Of a stretch of DNA of 64,000 bases, positions 24,756 through 32,639 are shown piece by piece. The position numbers were made by a program, and so were the translations under genes. The number at the start of each line of letters is the position of its first letter. Positions within the stretch are counted from its first letter, which is position 1. Source of the stretch: Massilia sp. CFBP 13721 (GTDB lineage: Bacteria > Pseudomonadota > Gammaproteobacteria > Burkholderiales > Burkholderiaceae_D). The notes beneath the pieces are model-generated. The model saw only the letters and a list, made by a program, of their open reading frames with translations. It was not told the DNA's origin and ran no database searches. The stretch lies in NCBI RefSeq assembly GCF_014842025.1, contig NZ_JACYUY010000012.1, positions 62,001 through 126,000 of the forward strand, in the 5' to 3' direction.

Positions 24756-26191
24756 GGCTGGTCGCGCTGCTGGCCGCGCCGCTGGTGCTGGCGGCGGCCG
24801 CGGGCGCCGCCGGGCTGTTCTACCTGCAGTCCCAGGGCGTGGCGCCGCGCGCGCTGGCGCCTTACGTCCTCAAACGCTCGAGCGGCCACAATCCCCTGAT
24901 CGAAGCAGCCGGCCGCTTTGCCGCCACCACCCTGTGGCGGCTCGACCGCGGCGCCGTGGCGCCGTACGTGCTGCCCGCGCTGACATTGGGCGCACAGTCG
25001 GAGGGTCCAGCATCTCCACATGGCCGCGATCGCCTGGTTACATCCGCCGACGAAGCACGCCAGGCGATTGCGACTGCCGTACCGGGCGACGTCATCACCT
25101 TCCTGCCGGGCGCGTATGCGATCGCCGGCACCGTGTACGCGCGCCAGGCCGGCACGGCAGACGCCCCGATCGTGGTGCGCGCAGCCGACCCCGGCACCGT
25201 CACCATCGCCCTCGACGGCGTCGAGGGCTTTGCCGTGTCGGCGCCGTACTGGCGTTTCGAAAACCTGACGATCCAGGGCGCCTGCGGCTACGCCGGCGAC
25301 TGCGAACATGCGTTCCACGTAGTCGGCAACGCCCACCATTTCGTCGCGCGCAACAACACGATCCGCGACTTCAACGCCCATTTCAAGATCAACGGGCACG
25401 GCGGCAGCTTTCCGGACCACGGCCTGATCGAGTCGAACACCCTCGACAACAGCGCGCCGCGGCCGACCGCGCATCCGGTGACGCCGATCGACCTGGTGGC
25501 CGCCAGCGACTGGACCATCCGGGCCAACCTGATCATGGATTTCGTGAAGGCCGAGGGGGATGGCGTCAGCTACGGGGTGTTCGCCAAGGGCGGGGCGCAG
25601 CGCACGGTCTTCGAACGCAACGTGGTGCTGTGCGAGCGCGCGCTGACCGGCCAGCCGGGACAGCGCGTCGGCTTGTCCTTCGGCGGCGGCGGCACCGGTA
25701 AGCCCTACTGCCGCGACGGACGCTGCATTACCGAGCATGACGGCGGCATCATGCGCGCCAACCTGGTGTCCGGCTGCTCGGATGCGGGGATTTACCTCAA
25801 CAGTTCGGCCACCACCCAGGTGCTCGACAACACCCTGCTCGATACGGCCGGGGTGCAGGTGCGCTTTCCCGAAAGCGGCGCGACCTTCGAGGGCAACCTG
25901 GTCGACGGCCCCTTGCAATCGCGCGACGGCGGCGTGCTGCGGGTGGGCGATAACCTCAGCACCGACATCGCCTGGCTGTACCTGGGGCGGCATCCGCAGC
26001 GCGGCCGGTTTGCCGATCCGGGACAGCTCGATCTACGCTGGAGCGATGGCAGCGGCCCGCAGCGCGCGGAGCGCGTAGGCAACGGCGACCTGTGCAAGAC
26101 GGCGCCCCAGGAGCGATCGGCCTACGGGGCCTTCGACGACTTTGCCGCCTGCCTGCGGCCCGCACCGCGCCTGCAGTCACGTGGCCTGTAG
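24752..26191 (+). CDS. Secreted parallel beta-helix protein, possible polysaccharide lyase or epimerase
   Basis: The product is 479 residues with a hydrophobic signal-anchor (about 1-24) and then a repetitive right-handed beta-helix (about 95-400). Recurrent turns such as FENLTIQGAC, FVARNNTIRDF, IRANLIMDFV and VLDNTLLDTAG support this. The pattern resembles chondroitinase-B-like lyases and other pectate-lyase-fold enzymes, but no catalytic residues can be assigned. Four Cys near EGDG and KPYCRDGRC could form disulfides. The gene starts inside the prsR stop codon and so belongs to the regulatory operon. It may trim or edit the exopolysaccharide during export. No XrtA sorting motif is seen at its C-terminus. 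Confidence 0.75.
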   Translation: MRLVALLAAPLVLAAAAGAAGLFYLQSQGVAPRALAPYVLKRSSGHNPLIEAAGRFAATTLWRLDRGAVAPYVLPALTLGAQSEGPASPHGRDRLVTSADEARQAIATAVPGDVITFLPGAYAIAGTVYARQAGTADAPIVVRAADPGTVTIALDGVEGFAVSAPYWRFENLTIQGACGYAGDCEHAFHVVGNAHHFVARNNTIRDFNAHFKINGHGGSFPDHGLIESNTLDNSAPRPTAHPVTPIDLVAASDWTIRANLIMDFVKAEGDGVSYGVFAKGGAQRTVFERNVVLCERALTGQPGQRVGLSFGGGGTGKPYCRDGRCITEHDGGIMRANLVSGCSDAGIYLNSSATTQVLDNTLLDTAGVQVRFPESGATFEGNLVDGPLQSRDGGVLRVGDNLSTDIAWLYLGRHPQRGRFADPGQLDLRWSDGSGPQRAERVGNGDLCKTAPQERSAYGAFDDFAACLRPAPRLQSRGL

Positions 26192-26213
26192 TAAAGTTGC
26201 AACAATGAACAGA

Positions 26214-26219
26214 TATAAT
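26214..26219 (+). promoter_or_regulatory. Perfect TATAAT box before the 26.3 kb operon
   Basis: A consensus -10 hexamer lies in a short AT-rich gap, but no convincing -35 is found at 16-18 bases. It would give a leader of about 110 bases for the GtrA gene at 26339. Confidence 0.35.
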
Positions 26220-26338
26220 GCCGTAGATGTTCCATTAAGATAAAATCCTCGATTAAGAAAAATCCTACAAATTACTGGAATATTTCTAGTGTCCTGTCGT
26301 GGGGCCCAGCCTATTTCTGTTTAGAGCCCCCCCGCCTT

Positions 26339-26764
26339 ATGAACGAATTTCGCATCGGCCAGCGCAACTCCGGCCCGACCTTGCGCTCCCCGATCCTGCA
26401 ATTCCTGAGCTTTGTCCTGGTCGGCGCCGCCGGCACGGTGCTGCATTATCTCGCCCTGACGACCCTGGTCCTGCTGTCGTTGATGTCGCCCGGTGCCGCC
26501 TCCGCGGTAGGCGCCTGCCTCGGCGCCTGCGTCAATTACTGGCTGAACCAGCGCTTTACCTTCGCCAGCACCCGCCCGCACCGCGAGATGATGCCGCGTT
26601 TCTTCGCGGTGGCCGCGGCCGGCGCTGTCGCCAACGGACTCATCGTCAGCAAGCTTTCAAGCCTGGGCATGCATTTCCTGCTGGCCCAGGTCATCGCCAC
26701 CTGCACCATCCTCGTTGCAAATTTCTTGATAAGTAAAAAATGGATATTTCAAAAAACGAAATAA
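26339..26764 (+). CDS. GtrA-like membrane protein, copy 2
   Basis: This 141-residue protein with four predicted membrane helices has the GtrA hallmarks FLSFVLVGAAGTVLHYL (about 22-38), VNYWLNQRFTF and a C-terminal FLISKKWIF. It would flip an undecaprenyl-phosphate sugar. It overlaps the next gene, a GtrB-like glycosyltransferase, by 25 bases. This is a second GtrA/GtrB pair in the window, with the order reversed relative to the one at 13-15 kb. No strong ribosome site is seen, but the ATG at 26339 is the only start that keeps the full family domain. Confidence 0.9.
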   Translation: MNEFRIGQRNSGPTLRSPILQFLSFVLVGAAGTVLHYLALTTLVLLSLMSPGAASAVGACLGACVNYWLNQRFTFASTRPHREMMPRFFAVAAAGAVANGLIVSKLSSLGMHFLLAQVIATCTILVANFLISKKWIFQKTK

Positions 26765-27789
26765 CGGCATTTGCAAACGCAGGTATCAGCGCCTCCCTGT
26801 CGCCGCGCGGTGCGACGGCCATGCCGAGTATCTCGGTCGTCGCGCCGGCCTACAACGAGCAGGAAGTGCTGGGCGAATTTCATCGCCGCGTGACCGAGGT
26901 GCTCGCCGGGTTGGGCTGCGACTATGAAATCGTGCTGGTCAATGACGGCAGCCGCGACAATACGCTGGCGCTGATGCACGCGCTGCGCGAACGCGACCCG
27001 CACGTCACCGTGGTCGACCTGTCGCGCAATTTCGGCAAGGAGATCGCACTGAGCGCAGGCCTGGACCACACCAAGGGCGAGGTGGTCGTGATCCTGGACT
27101 CGGACTTGCAGGATCCGCCGGAACTGATTCCGGAGATGCTCGCGTCCTGGCGGCTCGGATATGACGTCGTGTATGGCGTGCGCACCCAGCGCGATGGCGA
27201 AACCTGGTTCAAGAAACTGACGGCCAAGTATTTTTACCGCCTGATCAAGAAGATCAGCCGCGTGAATATCCCGACCGATACCGGCGACTTCCGCCTGATG
27301 ACGCGGCGCGCGGTCGACGCAGTCGGCAAATTGCGCGAAGAGCACCGTTTCATGAAGGGCCTGTTCGCCTGGATCGGCTTCCCTTCGATACCAGTGTTCT
27401 ATCGCCGCGATCCCCGCGCGGCGGGTACGACGACCTGGAATTACTGGAACCTGTGGAATTTCGCCCTGGAAGGCATCACGTCCTTCACCGTGGCGCCGCT
27501 CAAGGTCGCGACCTATCTCGGCCTGTCGGTCGCCGTGCTGGCGCTGCTGTATGCGGCCTTCGTCGTCTGGAAAGCATTGATGTTCTCGGACCCTGTGCAA
27601 GGCTATCCCTCGCTGATGGCGGCCATGCTGTTCCTCGGCGGCGTGCAGCTGATTTCGATCGGCTTGCTCGGGGAATACGTGGGACGGATCTTCAATGAAG
27701 TCAAACAACGTCCGCTGTACCTGGTGAACCGGCTGCTCGGTTCCGACCTGCGCGATGCGCGCTTGCCCGATAGCGGCAAGACTCCATGA
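26740..27789 (+). CDS. Glycosyltransferase family 2, GtrB/ArnC-like
   Basis: This enzyme of up to 349 residues has a GT-A domain (VVAPAYNEQEVL, LVNDGSRDNTL, LDSDLQDPPELI) and two C-terminal membrane helices (about 255-285 and 290-315). It matches polyprenyl-phosphate glycosyltransferases such as GtrB and ArnC. The DSDLQDPPE motif is intact, unlike in the copy at 13103. The start is uncertain. ATG at 26740 overlaps the GtrA gene, while ATG at 26821 starts right at the catalytic domain (PSISVVAPAY) and could be the real start. The stop overlaps the next gene by 4 bases. Confidence 0.92.
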   Translation: MDISKNEITAFANAGISASLSPRGATAMPSISVVAPAYNEQEVLGEFHRRVTEVLAGLGCDYEIVLVNDGSRDNTLALMHALRERDPHVTVVDLSRNFGKEIALSAGLDHTKGEVVVILDSDLQDPPELIPEMLASWRLGYDVVYGVRTQRDGETWFKKLTAKYFYRLIKKISRVNIPTDTGDFRLMTRRAVDAVGKLREEHRFMKGLFAWIGFPSIPVFYRRDPRAAGTTTWNYWNLWNFALEGITSFTVAPLKVATYLGLSVAVLALLYAAFVVWKALMFSDPVQGYPSLMAAMLFLGGVQLISIGLLGEYVGRIFNEVKQRPLYLVNRLLGSDLRDARLPDSGKTP

Positions 27790-29510
27790 CAGTGTCGGGA
27801 CGCGCCCGCATCGGGGGTGTGGCGTGGCTGCTGCTGTTGACCGTGCTGGTATGGCTCTCCAGCCTGCTGACCTTGCGCCTGCCTTACCAGAACGACACGC
27901 TCGTCCACCTGCGCTGGGCGGACCAGTTCCTGGCGGCGCTGCGTGAAGGCTGGCTGCTGCCGCGCTGGGCCTCGGCCTCGATCGGCGGCCTGGGCGACCC
28001 GACCTTCCTGTATTACCAGCCGCTGTTCTATTACGTCACGAGTGCGTTTTCGCTGCTCGGCCTGCCTTCCGAATACGCCTTGCTGGGCGGCGCGATGGTG
28101 CCGTTCGTGCTGCTCGGCTGTATCGTCTATTGCTACCTGCTGCGCGCTTACCGCAACCGTACCGCGCTGCTGGGCGCGACCTTCATTCTCGCCTGTCCGG
28201 TACTGTATTTCGTGACCGCCAGCGTCGGCGCATTCCCCTGGGCGCTGAGCTTGCCCTTCAGCGTGCTGTTCGTTGCCGAGAGCACGCGCAACGCACCGCG
28301 GCCTGCGCGCCTCGCGGTTTTCCTGGCCCTCGTCTGCCTGAGCCATCTGCTCAGCGGCCTGATGGCGCTGCTCTGCGTCAGCCTGGCGCGCCTGCTGTTC
28401 GCCGTCCCGAACAATCGGCTGGCGATTGCCGGTCATGTTAAATGGGCGGCCGGCGTGCTGCTGGGCCTGGGACTGGTCGGTTTCTTCCTCTATCCCGCCA
28501 TCAGCCAGCTGCACCTGATTAATACGGACGGCTGGGTGCAGGGTGCCAATTTCGACTGGCGCCGCGCCTTTGCCCTGCCGACGTTCACGTTTGCCCAGTA
28601 CGGTTTCCGCTGGTTTGCCATCCAGGGACCGTATGCGCTGGTCGCGCTGGTGCTGAGCATGCTGATCGTGTCCCCGCTCGCCGGCGCCGCCGACACCCCG
28701 GGCAAGGTATTCGCCAAACGCTTGGGCTATGTCGCCATTGCGGCGCTGGTACTGGGCAGCGAACTTGCCTATCCGCTGTACGCTGTCCTGAGTCCCTTGC
28801 AGAAGCTGCAGTTTCCCTACCGCTTCGTGTTCATTGCCTTATTGTTGGCAAACATCGCCTTGGTGATCCAGCTGGGGGAGGGGGCGTGGCGGCGCTGGGG
28901 CTGGCTGGCCCGCACGCTTGCGCTCGGTCTCATTTTCGCCCAATGTGCGATCATGGCGCATTTGCAATGGGACCTGGTCAAACGCGGTGTCAAACTGCCG
29001 GCGCAATCGGCCTTCATGCAGGGCAGGTTCGGGCAGCCGGAATATATTCCCGCAGTGCGCAAGCCTGGCTGGGAAGCCTATCTGGAAACGAACAAGTTCG
29101 TCGGCGAGTGTACCCGCCTGAACATCGTTTGCAGTGACACGGTGCAGCGCACCCATGATTTCTCGGCCCGGATTGTCGCTTCCGCGCCGGTGCGCGTACG
29201 GCTGCCTGTCCTTGCCTTCCCGGCCTGGAGCGTCACGGTCGATGGCAAACCCGTCGCGCTTGTTCCCGACGACACGGCCGGGCTGATCCTGGTGACACTC
29301 ATGCCGGGCGAACATCGCGTCAGCGTGACGTGGTCACCCCTGCCTGCCGAAGTCGCCGGCCGGTGGATCACGGGAATTGCGCTACTGGCACTGCTCGCCA
29401 CAATGGCGCTGAGCCGCTTGCGCTGCGGCCGCACGCCACCGAGCGCTGCCGGGACGAACGTAGGGAAGCGACATGCAGCACAGGAATCGCACGCGGTGAG
29501 CAGTGCCTGA
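27786..29510 (+). CDS. Large polytopic membrane protein, 6-pyruvoyl-tetrahydropterin-synthase-related family, copy 1
   Basis: This 574-residue protein has about 11-12 membrane helices and a C-terminal beta-rich domain (about 440-535). After the first helix comes a periplasmic loop with YQNDTLVHLRWADQFLAAL and then LPRWASASIGGLGDP and YYQPLFYY. This layout is seen in GT-C-like membrane transferases and in the poorly named PTPS-related family. Its position after a GtrA/GtrB pair, overlapping by 4 bases, suggests it uses the undecaprenyl-linked sugar as a GtrC-like transferase. That role is inferred. A close paralog is encoded at 38672. Nothing suggests pterin metabolism. Confidence 0.75.
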   Translation: MTVSGRARIGGVAWLLLLTVLVWLSSLLTLRLPYQNDTLVHLRWADQFLAALREGWLLPRWASASIGGLGDPTFLYYQPLFYYVTSAFSLLGLPSEYALLGGAMVPFVLLGCIVYCYLLRAYRNRTALLGATFILACPVLYFVTASVGAFPWALSLPFSVLFVAESTRNAPRPARLAVFLALVCLSHLLSGLMALLCVSLARLLFAVPNNRLAIAGHVKWAAGVLLGLGLVGFFLYPAISQLHLINTDGWVQGANFDWRRAFALPTFTFAQYGFRWFAIQGPYALVALVLSMLIVSPLAGAADTPGKVFAKRLGYVAIAALVLGSELAYPLYAVLSPLQKLQFPYRFVFIALLLANIALVIQLGEGAWRRWGWLARTLALGLIFAQCAIMAHLQWDLVKRGVKLPAQSAFMQGRFGQPEYIPAVRKPGWEAYLETNKFVGECTRLNIVCSDTVQRTHDFSARIVASAPVRVRLPVLAFPAWSVTVDGKPVALVPDDTAGLILVTLMPGEHRVSVTWSPLPAEVAGRWITGIALLALLATMALSRLRCGRTPPSAAGTNVGKRHAAQESHAVSSA

Positions 29511-29578
29511 CGGCTGGGCATTGATCCGGCAGGGCGCAGGCACCCGGCTTCCTGCTAATAAACTTACTCACTAACATC

Positions 29579-30637
29579 ATGAATACAGCGGTAGCACGAA
29601 CGCGGGTCTGCATCACCATCGACACGGAATTCAGCATCGGCGGTGCTTTTGGAGACCAGGCAAGGCAGCCCGTCGCCGAGCCGCTGGTCTGGTGCAATGT
29701 CGAGGGCCGCTCGCAGGGCCTCGGTTTCATGCTCGAGACGTTCCGCCAGTACGACGTGCAGGCGACTTTTTTTGTCGAGACGCAGCAACGGCACCATTTT
29801 CGCCATGACCCGATGCGCCCGATCGCGCAGCACATCCATGCCGAAGGCCACGAGGTGCAATTGCACACCCATCCATGCTGGTCCTTGTTCCAGCATGCCG
29901 ACTGGTGGAATCTGGCGCGCGGCCAGAAGGAACCCGACGATATCGGCAAGCGCAGCGTCGACGAGGCGGTCAAGCTGATCAACCAGGGCATCGAGACGTT
30001 CGCATCGTGGCAGCTTCCCCGTCCGCAGGTTTTTCGTAGCGGCAACCTGCATCACAGCGACAACCTGTACCGCGCACTGGCGCAGGCCGGCATTCCCTAC
30101 AGCTCGAACGTCGGCGTGGCGATCTACGACAGCGGCAATCCGCACTACAAGCTCTACAGCGGCCAGCACGAGCGCCACGGTGTCAGGGAGTTTCCGGTCC
30201 TGTCATTCTCGGACTGGAAGATCGGCCCGAAACAGAACGTCAAATCTCTCACCATTGCCGGCTCGAGCTTTGCCGAAACGCGCTACTTGCTCGAGAAAGC
30301 GCGCAGCGAGGGCATTCCGCTGGTGGTGGTGCTGACCCATCCGTTCGAATACGTGCAAAATCGCGACATGGCCTTCCAGCAAACACGGCGCAACCACATG
30401 ACGCAGGAACGGTTAATAAAATTGTGCCGGTTCCTGCAGCAAAACAGCGACCGCTTCGAGGCCGTGGGCATGGCGGCCGCGGCGGCGGCGATTCCTGCCA
30501 CTACCGCGCCGGCAAATACCCTCCTCAAAGGCGCGCTCCGGCATGCCTTGCCGCGCATGGCGGCGCAGGTGGCGTATCACCGCTTCGGGCGCTGGATGTT
30601 GGCCCGCAAACATGGAGCATTCAAGAACCTGGTATGA
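29579..30637 (+). CDS. Polysaccharide deacetylase family protein (WalW-like)
   Basis: This is a 352-residue probable cytoplasmic or peripheral deacetylase of the NodB superfamily. It has no signal peptide. The first motif is CITIDTEFSIGG (about 11-22), a variant with DTE in place of the classical DDG. The second is GHEVQLHTHPCW (about 91-102), which supplies metal-binding His residues, and a later block has VVVLTHPFEY. It could remove N-acetyl groups from a lipid-linked sugar or polysaccharide. Its stop overlaps the phosphatase start by 4 bases, and that gene overlaps the ATP-grasp gene, so the three form a tightly coupled unit. Confidence 0.8.
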   Translation: MNTAVARTRVCITIDTEFSIGGAFGDQARQPVAEPLVWCNVEGRSQGLGFMLETFRQYDVQATFFVETQQRHHFRHDPMRPIAQHIHAEGHEVQLHTHPCWSLFQHADWWNLARGQKEPDDIGKRSVDEAVKLINQGIETFASWQLPRPQVFRSGNLHHSDNLYRALAQAGIPYSSNVGVAIYDSGNPHYKLYSGQHERHGVREFPVLSFSDWKIGPKQNVKSLTIAGSSFAETRYLLEKARSEGIPLVVVLTHPFEYVQNRDMAFQQTRRNHMTQERLIKLCRFLQQNSDRFEAVGMAAAAAAIPATTAPANTLLKGALRHALPRMAAQVAYHRFGRWMLARKHGAFKNLV

Positions 30638-31245
30638 AGAACTGGATCGATAATCAATACGGCACCTGGCGCGGCCTGGTGCGCGCGTTGCTGGCCCGCG
30701 CCGAACTGGCCGCCGGCCGCTTGCAACCGTTTATGTTGAAAAAGCCCGAGGCGGTGCGGCGCCTGGTATTCGTTTGTCACGGCAACATCTGCCGCAGCGC
30801 ATTCGGGCACCACGAGGCGCTGAAATACGGCCTGAACGTGGCGTCGCTGGGCCTGTCGACCAGTACCGGCGGACGCTCGCCCGCCCCGGCCATCGCCAGC
30901 GCCGCCCGCGCAGGGATCGACCTGTCGATCCATCGCGCGACCGCGTGGCCGGATTTCGAGGTGCGCTCCGGCGACCTGTTCCTGGTCATGGAAGTGCGCC
31001 AGGCCCATGAAGTCAGGCGCAGGCTGGGCGGCCGCGACGACGTGCAAATCTGCCTGCTCGGCATGTGGTGCAAACCCGTCATGCCGCACCTGCACGACCC
31101 CTATACGCTGGGCGAGCGCTATTTCGACCGTTGCTTCGAACGGGTCCGGCAAGCGATCCGGCGCCTGGACGCCGACGTGCCGAACGCCCATGTCACATCG
31201 GCAGGGGCACGCCCTGGCCAGAAGGCCGGCCAACATGCAGCATAG
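30634..31245 (+). CDS. Low-molecular-weight protein tyrosine phosphatase (Wzb-like)
   Basis: This 203-residue phosphatase has the LMW-PTP loop CHGNICRS starting with the nucleophile Cys48. The general acid is in HDPYTLGERYF (Asp about 154). An N-terminal extension of about 40 residues and a C-terminal tail of about 25 residues are not part of the normal 150-residue domain. LMW-PTPs in capsule loci dephosphorylate the tyrosine autokinase and so tune polymer length, but no kinase gene lies nearby in this window. The ATG at 30634 overlaps the deacetylase stop, and the 3' end overlaps the next gene by 11 bases. Confidence 0.92.
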   Translation: MKNWIDNQYGTWRGLVRALLARAELAAGRLQPFMLKKPEAVRRLVFVCHGNICRSAFGHHEALKYGLNVASLGLSTSTGGRSPAPAIASAARAGIDLSIHRATAWPDFEVRSGDLFLVMEVRQAHEVRRRLGGRDDVQICLLGMWCKPVMPHLHDPYTLGERYFDRCFERVRQAIRRLDADVPNAHVTSAGARPGQKAGQHAA

Positions 31246-32473
31246 TGTGAGCACGGACAAGATCCCTGCCGTGGTCTTCGGCATCGACACGCCGATCGGA
31301 CTGACGATCGTGCGCGACCTGGGACGCAGCGGCATCGAGGTGCATGGCATTGCGCGGTCGGCGCAAGCCATCGGCCTGGCCTCGCGTTACCTGCGCGCGG
31401 GCCTGGTACGCGAGAAGGGCGAGGAAGCGACCATTGCGCAACTCGTGGCGCTCAATGCGCGCCTCGGCACGGCCTGCCTGTTTGCCATTTCCGAAGGCGA
31501 CATCGCATTGCTGAACCGCCACCGGACGCGCCTGGCCGGCTACAAGATCATGTTCGCCGACGATGCGCGCATGGATAGCGTTCTCAACAAGGACCGCACT
31601 TATGCGGCGGCGGCGCGCGTCGGCATTCGCACACCGCGCACCGAGCAAGTCACCGGCATGGCGCAAGCCGAGGCACTGGCGCCCTCGCTGCGCTTTCCGG
31701 TGGTGCTGAAATGGGCCAATCCGCTGCTCGTCGTCGAGGCGCTCGGCGCTGCCGGCCTGCACCTCGACAAGACGCATTACTGCGACACGCCCGCCGAGTT
31801 GCTGGCCTACCTGCGGCGTTTCGAGGGCGTCGGCCTGTATCCCCTGATCCAGGAATACTGTCCGGGTTACGGCCTGGGCCAATTCATCCTGATCAAAGAC
31901 GGCCAGGTGCAGTACACCTTCCAGCACAAGCGCCTGCACGAATGGCCGCCGGAAGGCGGGTTTTCGAGCATGTGCGAATCGGTTGGTCGCGAACGGCATG
32001 CCGAATTGATGGACAAGTCGGTGGCCCTGCTGCGCGAGCTGGGCTGGGAGGGCGTGGCGATGGTCGAATACCGACACGACCCGGCCAGCGGCGAGTCGGC
32101 ATTGATGGAAATAAATGGCCGCTTCTGGGGCAGCCTGCCGCTGGCCTACCATGCGGGCGCGAATTTCCCCACCCTGTGCTACAAGGTACTCGGCCTGGGC
32201 GAACAAGTGACAAATGCGCCGTATCGCAGCGGCATGCGCTGCCGTTACATGGTTCCGGAAACGAAGCGCCTGCTGCGTGTCCTGTTCGGTCAACGGCATA
32301 TCGCCGACAAGACGCTGGTCTTCCGGCGGCTACCGACGCTGGCGGGATTCTGTGTCGATTTTCTGCGGCCGGGCAGCCGCTATTACGTGTTCGATATGCG
32401 CGATCCGAAACCGTTTTTCACCGACATCGGCGCGATGATGCGCAAGGGGTGGCAAGGCATTCGGGGCCATTAG
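31235..32473 (+). CDS. ATP-grasp family ligase, substrate unknown
   Basis: The product is 412 residues. The N-terminal part (about 1-110) is a pre-ATP-grasp fold with AVVFGIDTPIGLTIVRDLG. The ATP-grasp core (about 115-310) has FPVVLKWANPLL with the ATP-binding Lys, YPLIQEYCPGYG for adenine contact, and VEYRHDP...ALMEINGRFWGSLPL with the metal-binding Glu and Asn. Such enzymes join a carboxylate to an amine, thiol or similar group through an acyl-phosphate. In a locus that makes hexuronic acids, a possible job is linking an amine or amino acid to a uronate carboxyl group. This is only an inference. The start at 31235 lies inside the end of the phosphatase gene. Confidence 0.85.
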   Translation: MQHSVSTDKIPAVVFGIDTPIGLTIVRDLGRSGIEVHGIARSAQAIGLASRYLRAGLVREKGEEATIAQLVALNARLGTACLFAISEGDIALLNRHRTRLAGYKIMFADDARMDSVLNKDRTYAAAARVGIRTPRTEQVTGMAQAEALAPSLRFPVVLKWANPLLVVEALGAAGLHLDKTHYCDTPAELLAYLRRFEGVGLYPLIQEYCPGYGLGQFILIKDGQVQYTFQHKRLHEWPPEGGFSSMCESVGRERHAELMDKSVALLRELGWEGVAMVEYRHDPASGESALMEINGRFWGSLPLAYHAGANFPTLCYKVLGLGEQVTNAPYRSGMRCRYMVPETKRLLRVLFGQRHIADKTLVFRRLPTLAGFCVDFLRPGSRYYVFDMRDPKPFFTDIGAMMRKGWQGIRGH

Positions 32474-32639
32474 CCGGTTGAACATCCATCCAGTGCAAGC
32501 CCGGTCCGTGCGCACTACGGAAAATCCATGTTAGCCGCGATAATGCGGCAGAACTGCGCAAGCCGTGCGTCGCCAGGCGGTTCACCTTCACCTTTCGAAT
32601 ACGCACTCCGCTCTTCCGTTTTACCCTTGCTGTAGCTCT

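Noticed and set aside
27786-29510. Pterin metabolism role suggested by the family name 6-pyruvoyl-tetrahydropterin-synthase-related
   Set aside because: The protein is a polytopic membrane protein with no pterin-synthase active-site His cluster, and it sits in a glycosylation operon.
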